DNA of 64,000 nt from Hellea sp. (GTDB taxonomy: Bacteria > Pseudomonadota > Alphaproteobacteria > Caulobacterales > Maricaulaceae). Below the pieces are notes generated by a model. The model was not told the origin of the DNA. It ran no database searches and was given only the letters and a program-made list of their open reading frames with translations. This document shows, in pieces, positions 35,180-44,022 of this stretch. Within the stretch, counting starts at the first letter, position 1; each line of letters starts with the position of its first letter. The stretch is from NCBI GenBank assembly GCA_029250925.1, contig JAQXEH010000012.1:20438-84437 (forward strand). The letters are read 5' to 3'. The position numbers and the translations under genes are program-made.

Positions 35180-37771
35180 TTACCCAAGTATTTTCGTTGT
35201 AATTTCAAGAATATTGCTGGAGGGATTTGCATTTATAATAGTTTTAAGTAACGATTTAATTTTGATTTGACGGTCATTATCAAGTTTTTCTACAACTTCA
35301 AAAACACCTAAAAGTCTTGATGCTACCGATGGATTTACCCTATCTATTTTTAATATCTGATCAATAAAAAATTCATATCCAGTTCCGTCTTCTTTGTGAA
35401 AAATGATAGTATTTTCGGCTGAAAAACTACCCAACACAGCTCTTACACGATTAGGATTTGTTATTTCAAATAACTTATGCTGGGTTAATTCTATGATTGC
35501 ACTTAATCCTCGTTTATGGTTTCTGCTAGCCTGTAATGAGAACCACTTGTCAAGTACTAGTGGGTTATTTTTCCATTTATTGTAAAATAAATCAATAGAA
35601 TCGTTTGCTAGTTCTCTATCAAAGATATCAAGAGAGTGTAATGACGAAAGCTCATCTGTCATATTAGTTGCTTCATGAAATTGTTTGATTGCTATTTCTT
35701 TAGTGACTGGGTCATGCCGTGAGGCCAGCAGAAATAAACAAAGATTTTTTAGTGCGCGATCACTGATTGAAGACATGCTTTTTGTATTTGGACTATTTTT
35801 ATTAAGCCTTAAATAAGTTTCGACTAATTCTTCGCGTGAAGAATTAGCAATTTCTTTATTAAGCCAATTACGTGCTAGTTGCACAGCAATTGGATTTACT
35901 TTTGTATTTGCGTTTAGTATTTCATTTTGATTGGGTATGGTAAGAACAAGTGTTTTAAATGCATTATTCAGGTTATTATTGTTTAGAATATTGTTAACAG
36001 TCCTTGTGTAACAATCTAGTGGCTTTCCAAGGTCTGGGCTATTATTGTACGTTATTAACTTGGAAGCACTACTGATTAATGTTCGTGATATAATTTGTCC
36101 AGATTCCCAACGATTAAAATCATTTTCATCGCTCTCCATTAGACGAAGCGTATCATCAATGTTTTGTTTAAAATGTAGATTAATTGGAGCAGAAAAGTCT
36201 TGAAGAATAGAAATGCTAAAATCCTTATCTGGATATTTTATTGAAACCGTTTTTGTGAAGCCATCCATTACAGTCAGTCTTTGCTTTGAAATTGGTCCTT
36301 TATTACCAATGATTTGCCATTTAATCGGTATGACTTGAGCTTCCTTTTTTTTACCGGTGGAATTAGTTGTTAAAATTTGATTGAAGGTTAACTCAAGCTT
36401 ATCTTTATTTTTCACATATGAAACGTGAACTTGTGGTGTACCGGATTGGTTGTACCATAACAAAAATTGATCTAGGTTTGTGTCTGAAGCTTCTGCAAAG
36501 CAGTTAATAAAATCTTCTATAGTTACTGCTAGCCCATCTAGTTTTTTAAAGTAAAGGTCACAACCCGCGCGGAAATGATCTGGTCCCAGTAGTGTTTTGA
36601 GCATACGAACAATTTCAGCCCCTTTTTCATAGACAGTAGATGTATAAAAGTTATCTATTTTTATATAACTGTCTGGTCTTACAGCATGAGATAGCGGTCC
36701 AGAGTCTTCAGAAAACTGAAATTTACGTAACCTTTTAACATCTTTAATTCTTTGAACGGTAGCCCCTCGCATGTCTGCCGAGAACTCTTGATCACGAAAG
36801 ACGGTAAAGCCTTCTTTAAGGCAAAGTTGGAACCAATCACGACAGGTTATTCTGTTTCCAGTCCAATTGTGAAAATATTCATGGGCAACTATCGATTCTA
36901 TTCTTTCATAATTTAAATCTGTAGTAGTTTTTTCATCAGCTAAAAGTAAAGATGAGTTAAAGATGTTTAACCCTTTGTTCTCCATTGCTCCAAAGTTAAA
37001 ATCCCTGATGGCAACAATCATAAATCTATCTAAATCATATTCACGTCCAAAATTATCCTCATCCCATTTCATAGCCATTTTAAGGCTTTTCATTGCAAAT
37101 TCAGCTTGTTGTTGTAATCCAGGATCAACAAAGATACTCAATAGTATTTTTCGTTTATTCATCGTGGTAAACGAGCTTTCTAAAATATCAAACTTTCCTG
37201 CTACCAGAGCAAATAGGTATGCAGGCTTTGGAAATGGGTCTTCCCATACTGCGAAGTGTTGACCTCTGGGGAGTTCACCACTTTCGATCATATTTCCATT
37301 TGCTAGAAGATAGGGGCAGTCATTTTTATTAGCTGTAATTTTAACTTTGAATTTGGATAATACATCTGGACGATCTAGATAGTATGTAATTCTGCGGAAA
37401 CCTTCTGCTTCGCACTGGGTACAGAATTTATTGTCGGATACATAAAGCCCCATTAAGGCATTATTAATCGAGGGATTTATTGTGTTAATTATTTCGAGTG
37501 AAAACTTATTAGGAGTGTCATTAATTATTAGTTTTGAGTTGGTTATTTTATATTGTTCTTTTCCAAGAAGCTTATTGTTTATTTTCACGGATATGAGGTC
37601 AATGTTTTCACCATCAAGAACAAGAGGGCCTTGAGAAAGGCGCGAAATTTGCATTGTATTTTTTACAATTGTGTTTGTTTTTTCTAATTGGAAGTCCAGA
37701 TAAACATTATTAACTTCAAAATTTGGTTTGGTATAGTCGGCTAAATTAATTACTTTAGGTGATAAGTTCAT
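35180..37771 (-). CDS. pepN: Aminopeptidase N (M1 family)
   Basis: An 863-residue zinc metalloaminopeptidase that removes N-terminal residues from peptides in the cytoplasm. Exopeptidase motif 'GAMENKGLNIF' and zinc motif 'HEYFHNWTGNR' with the third ligand in 'KEGFTVF' are intact. Four-domain length matches E. coli PepN (about 870). 'GRKYDLDRF'-like substrate strand is represented by 'FGREYDLDRFMIV'. An AGGATGG site precedes the ATG. It is divergent from typA. The stop lies 33 bases from the kinase gene on the other strand. Confidence 0.96.
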   Translation of the reverse strand: MNLSPKVINLADYTKPNFEVNNVYLDFQLEKTNTIVKNTMQISRLSQGPLVLDGENIDLISVKINNKLLGKEQYKITNSKLIINDTPNKFSLEIINTINPSINNALMGLYVSDNKFCTQCEAEGFRRITYYLDRPDVLSKFKVKITANKNDCPYLLANGNMIESGELPRGQHFAVWEDPFPKPAYLFALVAGKFDILESSFTTMNKRKILLSIFVDPGLQQQAEFAMKSLKMAMKWDEDNFGREYDLDRFMIVAIRDFNFGAMENKGLNIFNSSLLLADEKTTTDLNYERIESIVAHEYFHNWTGNRITCRDWFQLCLKEGFTVFRDQEFSADMRGATVQRIKDVKRLRKFQFSEDSGPLSHAVRPDSYIKIDNFYTSTVYEKGAEIVRMLKTLLGPDHFRAGCDLYFKKLDGLAVTIEDFINCFAEASDTNLDQFLLWYNQSGTPQVHVSYVKNKDKLELTFNQILTTNSTGKKKEAQVIPIKWQIIGNKGPISKQRLTVMDGFTKTVSIKYPDKDFSISILQDFSAPINLHFKQNIDDTLRLMESDENDFNRWESGQIISRTLISSASKLITYNNSPDLGKPLDCYTRTVNNILNNNNLNNAFKTLVLTIPNQNEILNANTKVNPIAVQLARNWLNKEIANSSREELVETYLRLNKNSPNTKSMSSISDRALKNLCLFLLASRHDPVTKEIAIKQFHEATNMTDELSSLHSLDIFDRELANDSIDLFYNKWKNNPLVLDKWFSLQASRNHKRGLSAIIELTQHKLFEITNPNRVRAVLGSFSAENTIIFHKEDGTGYEFFIDQILKIDRVNPSVASRLLGVFEVVEKLDNDRQIKIKSLLKTIINANPSSNILEITTKILG

Positions 37772-37898
37772 TTTCTACATCCATCCTTATTTTATTTCCT
37801 TATTTGCTGAACTGAAATGTAAATACAAGAAAGATTTTGTTCTTGCCTTTTGCCCACTATTCGCTACTGCGACGCAAAGAAGATAGGGTTTATAGAAT

Positions 37899-39752
37899 AT
37901 GACTAATAGTATTCAAACATTACGAAATGTTGCGATTGTTGCTCACGTTGACCATGGTAAAACTACCCTGGTCGATAAATTGCTAAGACAATCAGGTACA
38001 CTTGACGAGCGTGGCGAACGTGAAGAGAGAGTCATGGACAGCAATGATATTGAAAAAGAACGAGGAATTACAATACTTGCTAAAAATACTGCTATTAAGT
38101 GGCATAATAAAAAAGATAAGTCCGATTGGCGCATTAATATAGTGGATACTCCGGGTCATGCTGATTTTGGCGGGGAGGTAGAGCGAGTACTTTCAATGGT
38201 CGACTCAGTTGTATTGTTGGTTGATGCTGTTGAGGGTCCTATGCCGCAAACGACGTTTGTTACAAAAAAAGCTCTTGCACAGGGTTTAAAGCCAATAGTT
38301 GTTGTAAACAAGATTGATAGAAATGGATCTCGCCCCGATTGGGCAGTTGACCAAACATTTGATTTGTTTGATAGATTGGGAGCCTCTGATGATCAGCTGG
38401 ACTTCCCAGTTGTCTATGCTTCTGCATTAAATGGCTGGGCTTCCAATACTATTGACAATGTTGATGGGGATATGACGGCTTTGTTTGAAGCTATTATAAA
38501 TCACGCGCCGGTACCAGATGTTGATCCAGATGGTGACTTGCAGCTTCAAGTGTCTGCCCTTGATTATAATAGCTACACTGGCGTTATAGGCATAGGTAGA
38601 GTGGTACGAGGCACATTGAAAAAAAATCAAACTGTTGTGGTTTCTAAACCTGATAGCTCTGTTCGAAAGGCCAAGGTTGCATCACTTTTTGGTTTTATGG
38701 GACTTGAGAGAGTAGAAGCTGATTATGTATCTGCAGGTGACATATGTTGTTTCACTGGCATTGATAAACTCGAGATATCAGATACGATCTGTGACCCAGA
38801 AAATATTGAAAATCTACCCCCATTGAGTGTTGATGAACCAACAATATCAATGACTTTTCAAGTTAATGACTCTCCATTTGCTGGAAGAGATGGCAAATAT
38901 GTTACATCTAGGAATATAAATGATCGTTTGCAAAAAGAGTTAATTCATAACGTTGCACTGCGAGTTACTCAATTAGAGGAAGCTGATAAATTTCGTGTTT
39001 CTGGCAGAGGAGAGCTTCACCTGTCTATTCTTATCGAAAATATGCGTAGGGAAGGGTACGAGTTAGCGATATCTAGGCCTCAAGTTATAAATAAAGAAGT
39101 TGAAGGTATTTTGTGTGAACCATGGGAAGTACTTACTGTTGATGTTGATTCTGATCATCAAGGTTCGATTATGGAAAAGCTAGGAGAGAGAAAAGGCTTG
39201 CTTAAAGATATGGTGCCTGATGGTAAGGGACGGGTGCGCCTAGATTATGAAATTCCAACCAGGGGTTTGATTGGTTTTAGATCTGAGTTTTTGACATTAA
39301 CATCCGGTACAGGTTTACTCTATCATAACTTTGATGCTTATAAACCCAGAACTAATGCTGGTATAGGGAGAAGGCAAAAAGGAGTCTTAGTCTCTAAAGA
39401 TTCCGGAAAAGCTGCTGGATTTGCTTTGTGGAACCTACAAGAGCGTGGGAAAATGTTTATTGGCCACGCAGAAGAAGTTTATGAAGGAATGATTGTAGGC
39501 ATAAATTCTCGTGATAACGATTTAGTCGTAAATCCCCTGAAGGGTAAGCAGCTCACCAATGTAAGAGCTTCAGGTACAGATGAGGCAGTAGTATTAACTA
39601 CTCCAATCAATGTTACTTTAGAATATGCCTTGGAGTTTATTAATGATGATGAATTAGTCGAGGTTACTCCTAACAGCATAAGAATACGTAAGCGCTATTT
39701 GTTGGAGCATGAACGCAAAAAAGAGTCTCGCCGAATTGAAGCTATAATCTAG
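37899..39752 (+). CDS. typA: Ribosome-binding translational GTPase TypA/BipA
   Basis: A 617-residue GTPase of the EF-G family that assists ribosome assembly and stress-related translation, notably in the cold. G1 is 'AHVDHGKTTL', G2 'RGITI', G3 'DTPGHADFGGEVERVL', G4 'NKIDR' and G5 around 'VVYASALNGW'. Domains II and III follow, and the TypA-specific C-terminus contains 'TRGLIGFRSEFLT' and 'NLQERGKMFIGHAEEVYEGMIVG'. Length and order are normal. It is divergent from pepN. Confidence 0.97.
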   Translation: MTNSIQTLRNVAIVAHVDHGKTTLVDKLLRQSGTLDERGEREERVMDSNDIEKERGITILAKNTAIKWHNKKDKSDWRINIVDTPGHADFGGEVERVLSMVDSVVLLVDAVEGPMPQTTFVTKKALAQGLKPIVVVNKIDRNGSRPDWAVDQTFDLFDRLGASDDQLDFPVVYASALNGWASNTIDNVDGDMTALFEAIINHAPVPDVDPDGDLQLQVSALDYNSYTGVIGIGRVVRGTLKKNQTVVVSKPDSSVRKAKVASLFGFMGLERVEADYVSAGDICCFTGIDKLEISDTICDPENIENLPPLSVDEPTISMTFQVNDSPFAGRDGKYVTSRNINDRLQKELIHNVALRVTQLEEADKFRVSGRGELHLSILIENMRREGYELAISRPQVINKEVEGILCEPWEVLTVDVDSDHQGSIMEKLGERKGLLKDMVPDGKGRVRLDYEIPTRGLIGFRSEFLTLTSGTGLLYHNFDAYKPRTNAGIGRRQKGVLVSKDSGKAAGFALWNLQERGKMFIGHAEEVYEGMIVGINSRDNDLVVNPLKGKQLTNVRASGTDEAVVLTTPINVTLEYALEFINDDELVEVTPNSIRIRKRYLLEHERKKESRRIEAII

Positions 39753-39793
39753 AGGTAATTTCTTCAGTTTTTTTTATTTAAGATTTGCAAACT

Positions 39794-39844
39794 AAGTTTA
39801 TTTTTAATTCGTACTAAATAAGTGAATAAACTTAAACTAGTACG
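39794..39844 (+). repeat. Interleaved inverted repeats upstream of rpoE
   Basis: Two inverted repeats overlap in A-B-A'-B' order. Arms A are AAGTTTATT (39794-39802) and AATAAACTT (39825-39833). Arms B are CGTACTA (39810-39816) and TAGTACG (39838-39844). In RNA this is the layout of an H-type pseudoknot; in DNA it could be two overlapping operators. Arm B' ends at the weak GGA ribosome site of the rpoE gene. Confidence 0.6.
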
Positions 39845-39852
39845 GATTTTTG

Positions 39853-40515
39853 ATGACTTTTGGAAATGAAGCTGTAATTATTGACAATATGTCAAACAAT
39901 GAATCAAAATCATATTCAGATACAAGTCGCGCCTCCCCTAAAAGCCTCAGTGCAGCAAAAAGAGATGCTCAATGGCTATACTCAATATCCAATAATCAGG
40001 ATGCACGAGCACTATCTGACTTATTTGAGATTTACGGTCCCAAACTCAAAGGTTGGTTAATGGCAAGAGGCGAAGGCAGTGGTACTTCTGAGGACATAGT
40101 TCAAGACGTTATGATCAAAGTTTGGACAAAAGCTGGAAGCTTTGACCCTGTAAAAGCAAGTTTTGCTACTTGGGTTTATCGCATGACTAGAAACCGTTGG
40201 ATTGATCACAAAAGAAAGCACGGGCGAATGGATGTAAGGGACCCTGATTTGATGAAAATTATTGCCGATGACGAGGTTCAATCTGCTGAAGTTAACTTCA
40301 TGGCTCAACAAAACTCGGATATTCTCAGAGAGCAGATCTCGCGCTTAACCAAAGCACAGCAAATGGCTATTCGTATGGCCTTTATGGAATTCAAAACTCA
40401 CAAAGAAATATCAGAAGAAACTGGATTGCCTTTAGGCACGGTGAAAACGCGTATTAGGAGCGCCATACAGGCTTTAAAAGCTAATATGGCTAAACACATA
40501 GGTCAAATGCAATGA
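39853..40515 (+). CDS. rpoE: ECF sigma factor, RpoE/ChrR-type (singlet-oxygen response class)
   Basis: A group IV sigma-70 factor of about 220 residues. ATG at 39853 has a weak GGA site; an internal ATG at 39889 is the alternative. Region 2 is 'SEDIVQDVMIKVWTKAGSFDPVKASFATWVYRMTRNRWIDHKRK' and region 4 'MAFMEFKTHKEISEETGLPLGTVKTRIRSAIQALK'. The gene overlaps a ChrR-type anti-sigma gene (ATGA), the arrangement of the Rhodobacter sphaeroides RpoE-ChrR system that responds to singlet oxygen. The sigma factor would be held inactive until the anti-sigma releases it. Target promoters are not visible here. Confidence 0.9.
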   Translation: MTFGNEAVIIDNMSNNESKSYSDTSRASPKSLSAAKRDAQWLYSISNNQDARALSDLFEIYGPKLKGWLMARGEGSGTSEDIVQDVMIKVWTKAGSFDPVKASFATWVYRMTRNRWIDHKRKHGRMDVRDPDLMKIIADDEVQSAEVNFMAQQNSDILREQISRLTKAQQMAIRMAFMEFKTHKEISEETGLPLGTVKTRIRSAIQALKANMAKHIGQMQ

Positions 40516-41174
40516 TGCTCTCTATGGATAAAAAAATGAACACTTCAGAACATGCAATAACTGAGTACGCTGCAGGTAATCTTAGCCCTGCTAAACACGC
40601 TGTTGTAGCTTGTCAGAGTGAGATCTGTGAAGAAGTTTCAAGTCGTGTTGCGTTTCAGGAGCAAATTGCGGCATCTATGATTGAACAAGTGCAGACTAAG
40701 GCATTATCCCCTTTGTTTATGGGTAATGTTTTAGCAAATTTACCGCTTCAAGATGCACCATCTAGTGATACAAATTCAAAAAACAATGCTCCAGAAACTC
40801 TTAAACACCTACTAGGTTGTGGGTTGGATAAAATTAAGTGGAAGTCCCTCATACCGGGTGTAGCCGTTCACGACGTCCTAGGCGACAGGCACAACAAAAC
40901 CGGTGATAGATTATATCTCTTGAAGGCTAAAGGGGGTATGCAGATGCCTAACCACGGCCACAATGGTGAAGAATGGACACTTATTCTAAAAGGAAGTTAT
41001 AATGTTGGCGACAAGAGTTTCGCTCGAGGAGATCTACACATTGAAGATGAAGACGAGATACACAGTCCGCACATCAATGAAGGTGAGGATTGCATTTGCT
41101 TGGTTATGACGCAAGGTCCACTTAAAATGCAAAGCTTGGTTCCGAGGTTGCTTCAGCCTTTAATTGGTATTTAA
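40512..41174 (+). CDS. chrR: ChrR-type zinc anti-sigma factor with cupin domain
   Basis: A 220-residue anti-sigma protein. The N-terminal zinc domain has 'HAITEYAAGNLSPAKHAVVACQSEIC', with two histidines and two cysteines, and the C-terminal cupin has the metal motif in 'MPNHGHNGEEWTLILKGSYN' and 'DEIHSPH'. In ChrR the N-domain binds sigma and the cupin is needed for the response to singlet oxygen. Spacing of the zinc ligands (H-x4-C-x4-C) looks wider than the H-x3-C-x2-C I recall for ChrR. It overlaps the sigma gene by four bases and ends one base before ppc on the other strand. Confidence 0.88.
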   Translation: MMLSMDKKMNTSEHAITEYAAGNLSPAKHAVVACQSEICEEVSSRVAFQEQIAASMIEQVQTKALSPLFMGNVLANLPLQDAPSSDTNSKNNAPETLKHLLGCGLDKIKWKSLIPGVAVHDVLGDRHNKTGDRLYLLKAKGGMQMPNHGHNGEEWTLILKGSYNVGDKSFARGDLHIEDEDEIHSPHINEGEDCICLVMTQGPLKMQSLVPRLLQPLIGI

Positions 41175-41175
41175 G

Positions 41176-44010
41176 TCAACCATATGCATCGTAATGGTGC
41201 GTTATGGCTACAGTTATTTGTCTGACAAGATCTCCAGCTCTCTCTAAAGGTTTTATTATTGACTCAGATATATGCGGAAAACCACCTGTCGGAGCTACTG
41301 GCTCATTAGTTTTCTCTTGTAGCTGTTCTGTCCATTTCAATGCAGATCTTGTTTCCGGGTACCGATCTTTCAATTCTTTGATAATACTGTCTATTTGGAA
41401 TGTCTGTAATTTTTGCAAAACATTTATTGGTGAGCTACTTTCTTCACCAGCAGCAGGTAATTCAGTTACTATTATCATCATTTTCATAATAATAGATAAT
41501 CTAAGTGCATGTAAAATCTCCAAATCTTCATTATTGCGCTTATCAATAGTATTCATTTTATCCTCAAAAAACTTGATAGAATTATAGGAATCTATTCGTA
41601 ATAGATTGGCTAGATCCATTATTTGTGAGCGCCAAGAAAGTGACCTTAGGGTTGCAGCCACTGCCAAGCTCTTTTTTTCCAATCTAGGTTCGTTACCTGA
41701 AAGACCTCTGCTAACCCAAAACCCAGGGTCAAATAGACGGCCGTAAGCACTCAATATTGACATATTTGTGCGTTCTAATGAGCTCATTACCATCGAGAAA
41801 ATTGACCTTGCTCTAGCCGACGCTTGATAGTGATTTGAAAATTTTTCAATATCAATAGAGACTGCTTTCCCAATACCGAAAAAAATATTTGCAGGTACCC
41901 CAAACTGTTGTAAAATTGCATTATGTGGTATGGCACGAAGTTGTCTGGGATCAAACATGCCCGCATTTGATTTCGATCTTTTGGATGCTCTAGAACCTGT
42001 TGGTATAAGAAGGTTTTGCCCAAACCCTGACAGTAGCTTTATGTAATTTGGATCATTATATAGATTCTCTTGTTGGGAGCTTATTGTTCTAAATACGTCC
42101 CATGAAAAATCAGTATCTTTGTAAAATATATCATTATCAGCATCATCTTTTTTAGTATAGCGTGCTTTTAGAAGAGAACTCATGGTAGCTTTTGCTAGCT
42201 CTTTAGTTTGGAACCACATAAAACCATCACCACCCTGAAAGCTTGTTTCGTGACAGACAGGTAACAACCGTTTTTCAAATTGTCTCATTGCCCAGGGACT
42301 CATGACATAATTTACTCTATCTATTACAGAGCCTGGATGCCCACCTCTTCCAAAACTTTCCCCATGAGTATTAAATATAACGGCAGTTACGTTTTTAATG
42401 TCAAATTTTTCGATTTGTGATGCAAAATGAGAGTGCAGACGTTCGATTGCTAAGGTTGCTGGTATTTGCCCCATAAATCTACCAGCATCTGAAAAACCAG
42501 TTTGAATAGCAAATACGCCTCTATCTTTAATGTAATTTCTATAAACTTCATTGCTCAACATTTTACCAATTATACGGCCCCCATTATTTAAGGCATCTGC
42601 TGTTTCAAATAATGGTGAAATATCTAAATGTTTTTCAATTCCATACCTTTTAGCTAAATAAAGCATTCCCATAGGCGTCAAACTATCTTCACATTCAGCA
42701 ATTAAAAGCCTTATGGGCGTTTCATCATCAATATATTTGTGAATTTGCGCAGTTAGTATCATTTTTTCGTGTGCTGTTGACTTTTCTAATGCTAACGAAC
42801 CAAAGTTTACAGGTTGGACTTTCACATTTTTTGTTAGTTTAGAAGCCCTTAGTAGCAAGGTTCGTTTATCTGATGTATGATCGGTTATACCAAATGTTGA
42901 TTTTAGGGCAGAAACAACATGTTGATTGTTTAAACGGAAATGAATTCTAGCTGTACCAAGACCAAAAGCGACCATTTTTGATCGTAAACAAATTAATTCC
43001 TTATTGAGTTCAAATACTTTATTGTTTTCAATGATCTTATTTATAAGTTCTATAGGACTTTTCAGATTTAGGAAACGCCGGGTAGATGCGCGTGTAAGGT
43101 TATTTGCAGCATCTACAAGCTTTTCTGGATTTGTTATATCTTTTTCAAACAGAGTTAAATCTCTCTCAGCACTTTCATGCGCATCTGACATCTTTTTTAA
43201 AAGTTCAATTAAGTTAGTGTTTTTATCTAAACTTTTACTATATTTGTTGCTCATAATTGAGATTGTTTCTTTATATCTAAAAAGCTGATCTCTTTTTTCT
43301 TGAAGTCTTAGCCTTAAAGCATCCCCCCAACTTATGTCTGTTCTACCGTCAATATCATACCCTACCCAACTATATGCGTTTATTAAGTGAGGGGTTATAG
43401 ACTTCCAGTTATTTGGAAAAAATTTTTCACTTACAATAACAATACTACTGTTTATATTATCTAGCTCAATTTGAATTCTTTCAAGCGTTTCTTGTGTATC
43501 CTCATGTTCTTCTTTAAGTGTAGGAGCACGTTTAGGTAAATAAGGGAAATTTTTTAATTTCTCTACTGAACTGGTATATTTGTTGTCTGCACTACTAGCA
43601 ATTTCACCCAAACAATTGCGAACATCACGTGACAATGAAAATGTTGGGTGAGCTGTAAGGACTATTCCAATTCCAGGGTTTTCTGCCCAGCTCTTAAAGG
43701 CTTTAAAACCTTCTTTAGCTTTTTGGTATGCTATTTTTTCGAGTGATTTATTTATTTCATTATCACCGCAAATACCAGCCCTTTTCCGTAACCTACGGCT
43801 TCTGTGAATTGCTGATTTGTCAGATATTGATTTGATTAAACTCTCTATATCTTTGAAAGCTATAGCACGGTCTTCAATGTCTTTTGAAAGATCATAAGCT
43901 AGCAGCTTTATTGAGTTAGATTGCGGATCATAGTTTTTATGATTTCTATACTCGATTAATTTTGTTTTTAATTGAGAGTTTAGTTCTTCTGGTGTTCTTC
44001 TACGGGTGAT
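41176..44010 (-). CDS. ppc: Phosphoenolpyruvate carboxylase, divergent form, non-canonical start
   Basis: Carboxylates PEP to oxaloacetate, an anaplerotic reaction. The listed ORF starts at a TTG at 43635 and loses the catalytic-histidine motif; reading in frame upstream restores 'GIVLTAHPTFSLSRDVR' (His near residue 121) and a plausible N-terminal domain, for about 944 residues. Other family regions are 'AYSWVGYDIDGRTD', 'SPLFETADAL', 'GFSDAGRFMGQIPA' and 'HGESFGRGGHPGS'. These differ from E. coli PEPC, so it belongs to a divergent subgroup. No ATG, GTG or TTG lies upstream in frame; AGGAG (44018-44022) overlapping the gap stop is followed after seven bases by ATC. Co-transcribed with gap. 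Confidence 0.82.
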   Translation of the reverse strand: MTRRRTPEELNSQLKTKLIEYRNHKNYDPQSNSIKLLAYDLSKDIEDRAIAFKDIESLIKSISDKSAIHRSRRLRKRAGICGDNEINKSLEKIAYQKAKEGFKAFKSWAENPGIGIVLTAHPTFSLSRDVRNCLGEIASSADNKYTSSVEKLKNFPYLPKRAPTLKEEHEDTQETLERIQIELDNINSSIVIVSEKFFPNNWKSITPHLINAYSWVGYDIDGRTDISWGDALRLRLQEKRDQLFRYKETISIMSNKYSKSLDKNTNLIELLKKMSDAHESAERDLTLFEKDITNPEKLVDAANNLTRASTRRFLNLKSPIELINKIIENNKVFELNKELICLRSKMVAFGLGTARIHFRLNNQHVVSALKSTFGITDHTSDKRTLLLRASKLTKNVKVQPVNFGSLALEKSTAHEKMILTAQIHKYIDDETPIRLLIAECEDSLTPMGMLYLAKRYGIEKHLDISPLFETADALNNGGRIIGKMLSNEVYRNYIKDRGVFAIQTGFSDAGRFMGQIPATLAIERLHSHFASQIEKFDIKNVTAVIFNTHGESFGRGGHPGSVIDRVNYVMSPWAMRQFEKRLLPVCHETSFQGGDGFMWFQTKELAKATMSSLLKARYTKKDDADNDIFYKDTDFSWDVFRTISSQQENLYNDPNYIKLLSGFGQNLLIPTGSRASKRSKSNAGMFDPRQLRAIPHNAILQQFGVPANIFFGIGKAVSIDIEKFSNHYQASARARSIFSMVMSSLERTNMSILSAYGRLFDPGFWVSRGLSGNEPRLEKKSLAVAATLRSLSWRSQIMDLANLLRIDSYNSIKFFEDKMNTIDKRNNEDLEILHALRLSIIMKMMIIVTELPAAGEESSSPINVLQKLQTFQIDSIIKELKDRYPETRSALKWTEQLQEKTNEPVAPTGGFPHISESIIKPLERAGDLVRQITVAITHHYDAYG

Positions 44011-44017
44011 TTTAATG

Positions 44018-44022
44018 CTCCT
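44018..44022 (-). promoter_or_regulatory. Ribosome binding site of ppc, points to an ATC start
   Basis: On the minus strand AGGAG begins at the last base of the gap stop codon and lies seven bases upstream of the in-frame ATC at 44010-44008. No standard start codon lies at any usable distance in the frame. It is the main argument for start placement of ppc. Confidence 0.7.

Noticed and set aside
43635-43635. TTG start of ppc as listed (819 residues)
   Set aside because: It lies downstream of the catalytic-histidine motif, which is encoded in the same open frame just upstream, so this cannot be the true N-terminus.
43636-44010. A frameshift or a separate pseudogene between gap and ppc
   Set aside because: The frame is open all the way, continuous with ppc and homologous to PEPC, so only the start codon is unusual.
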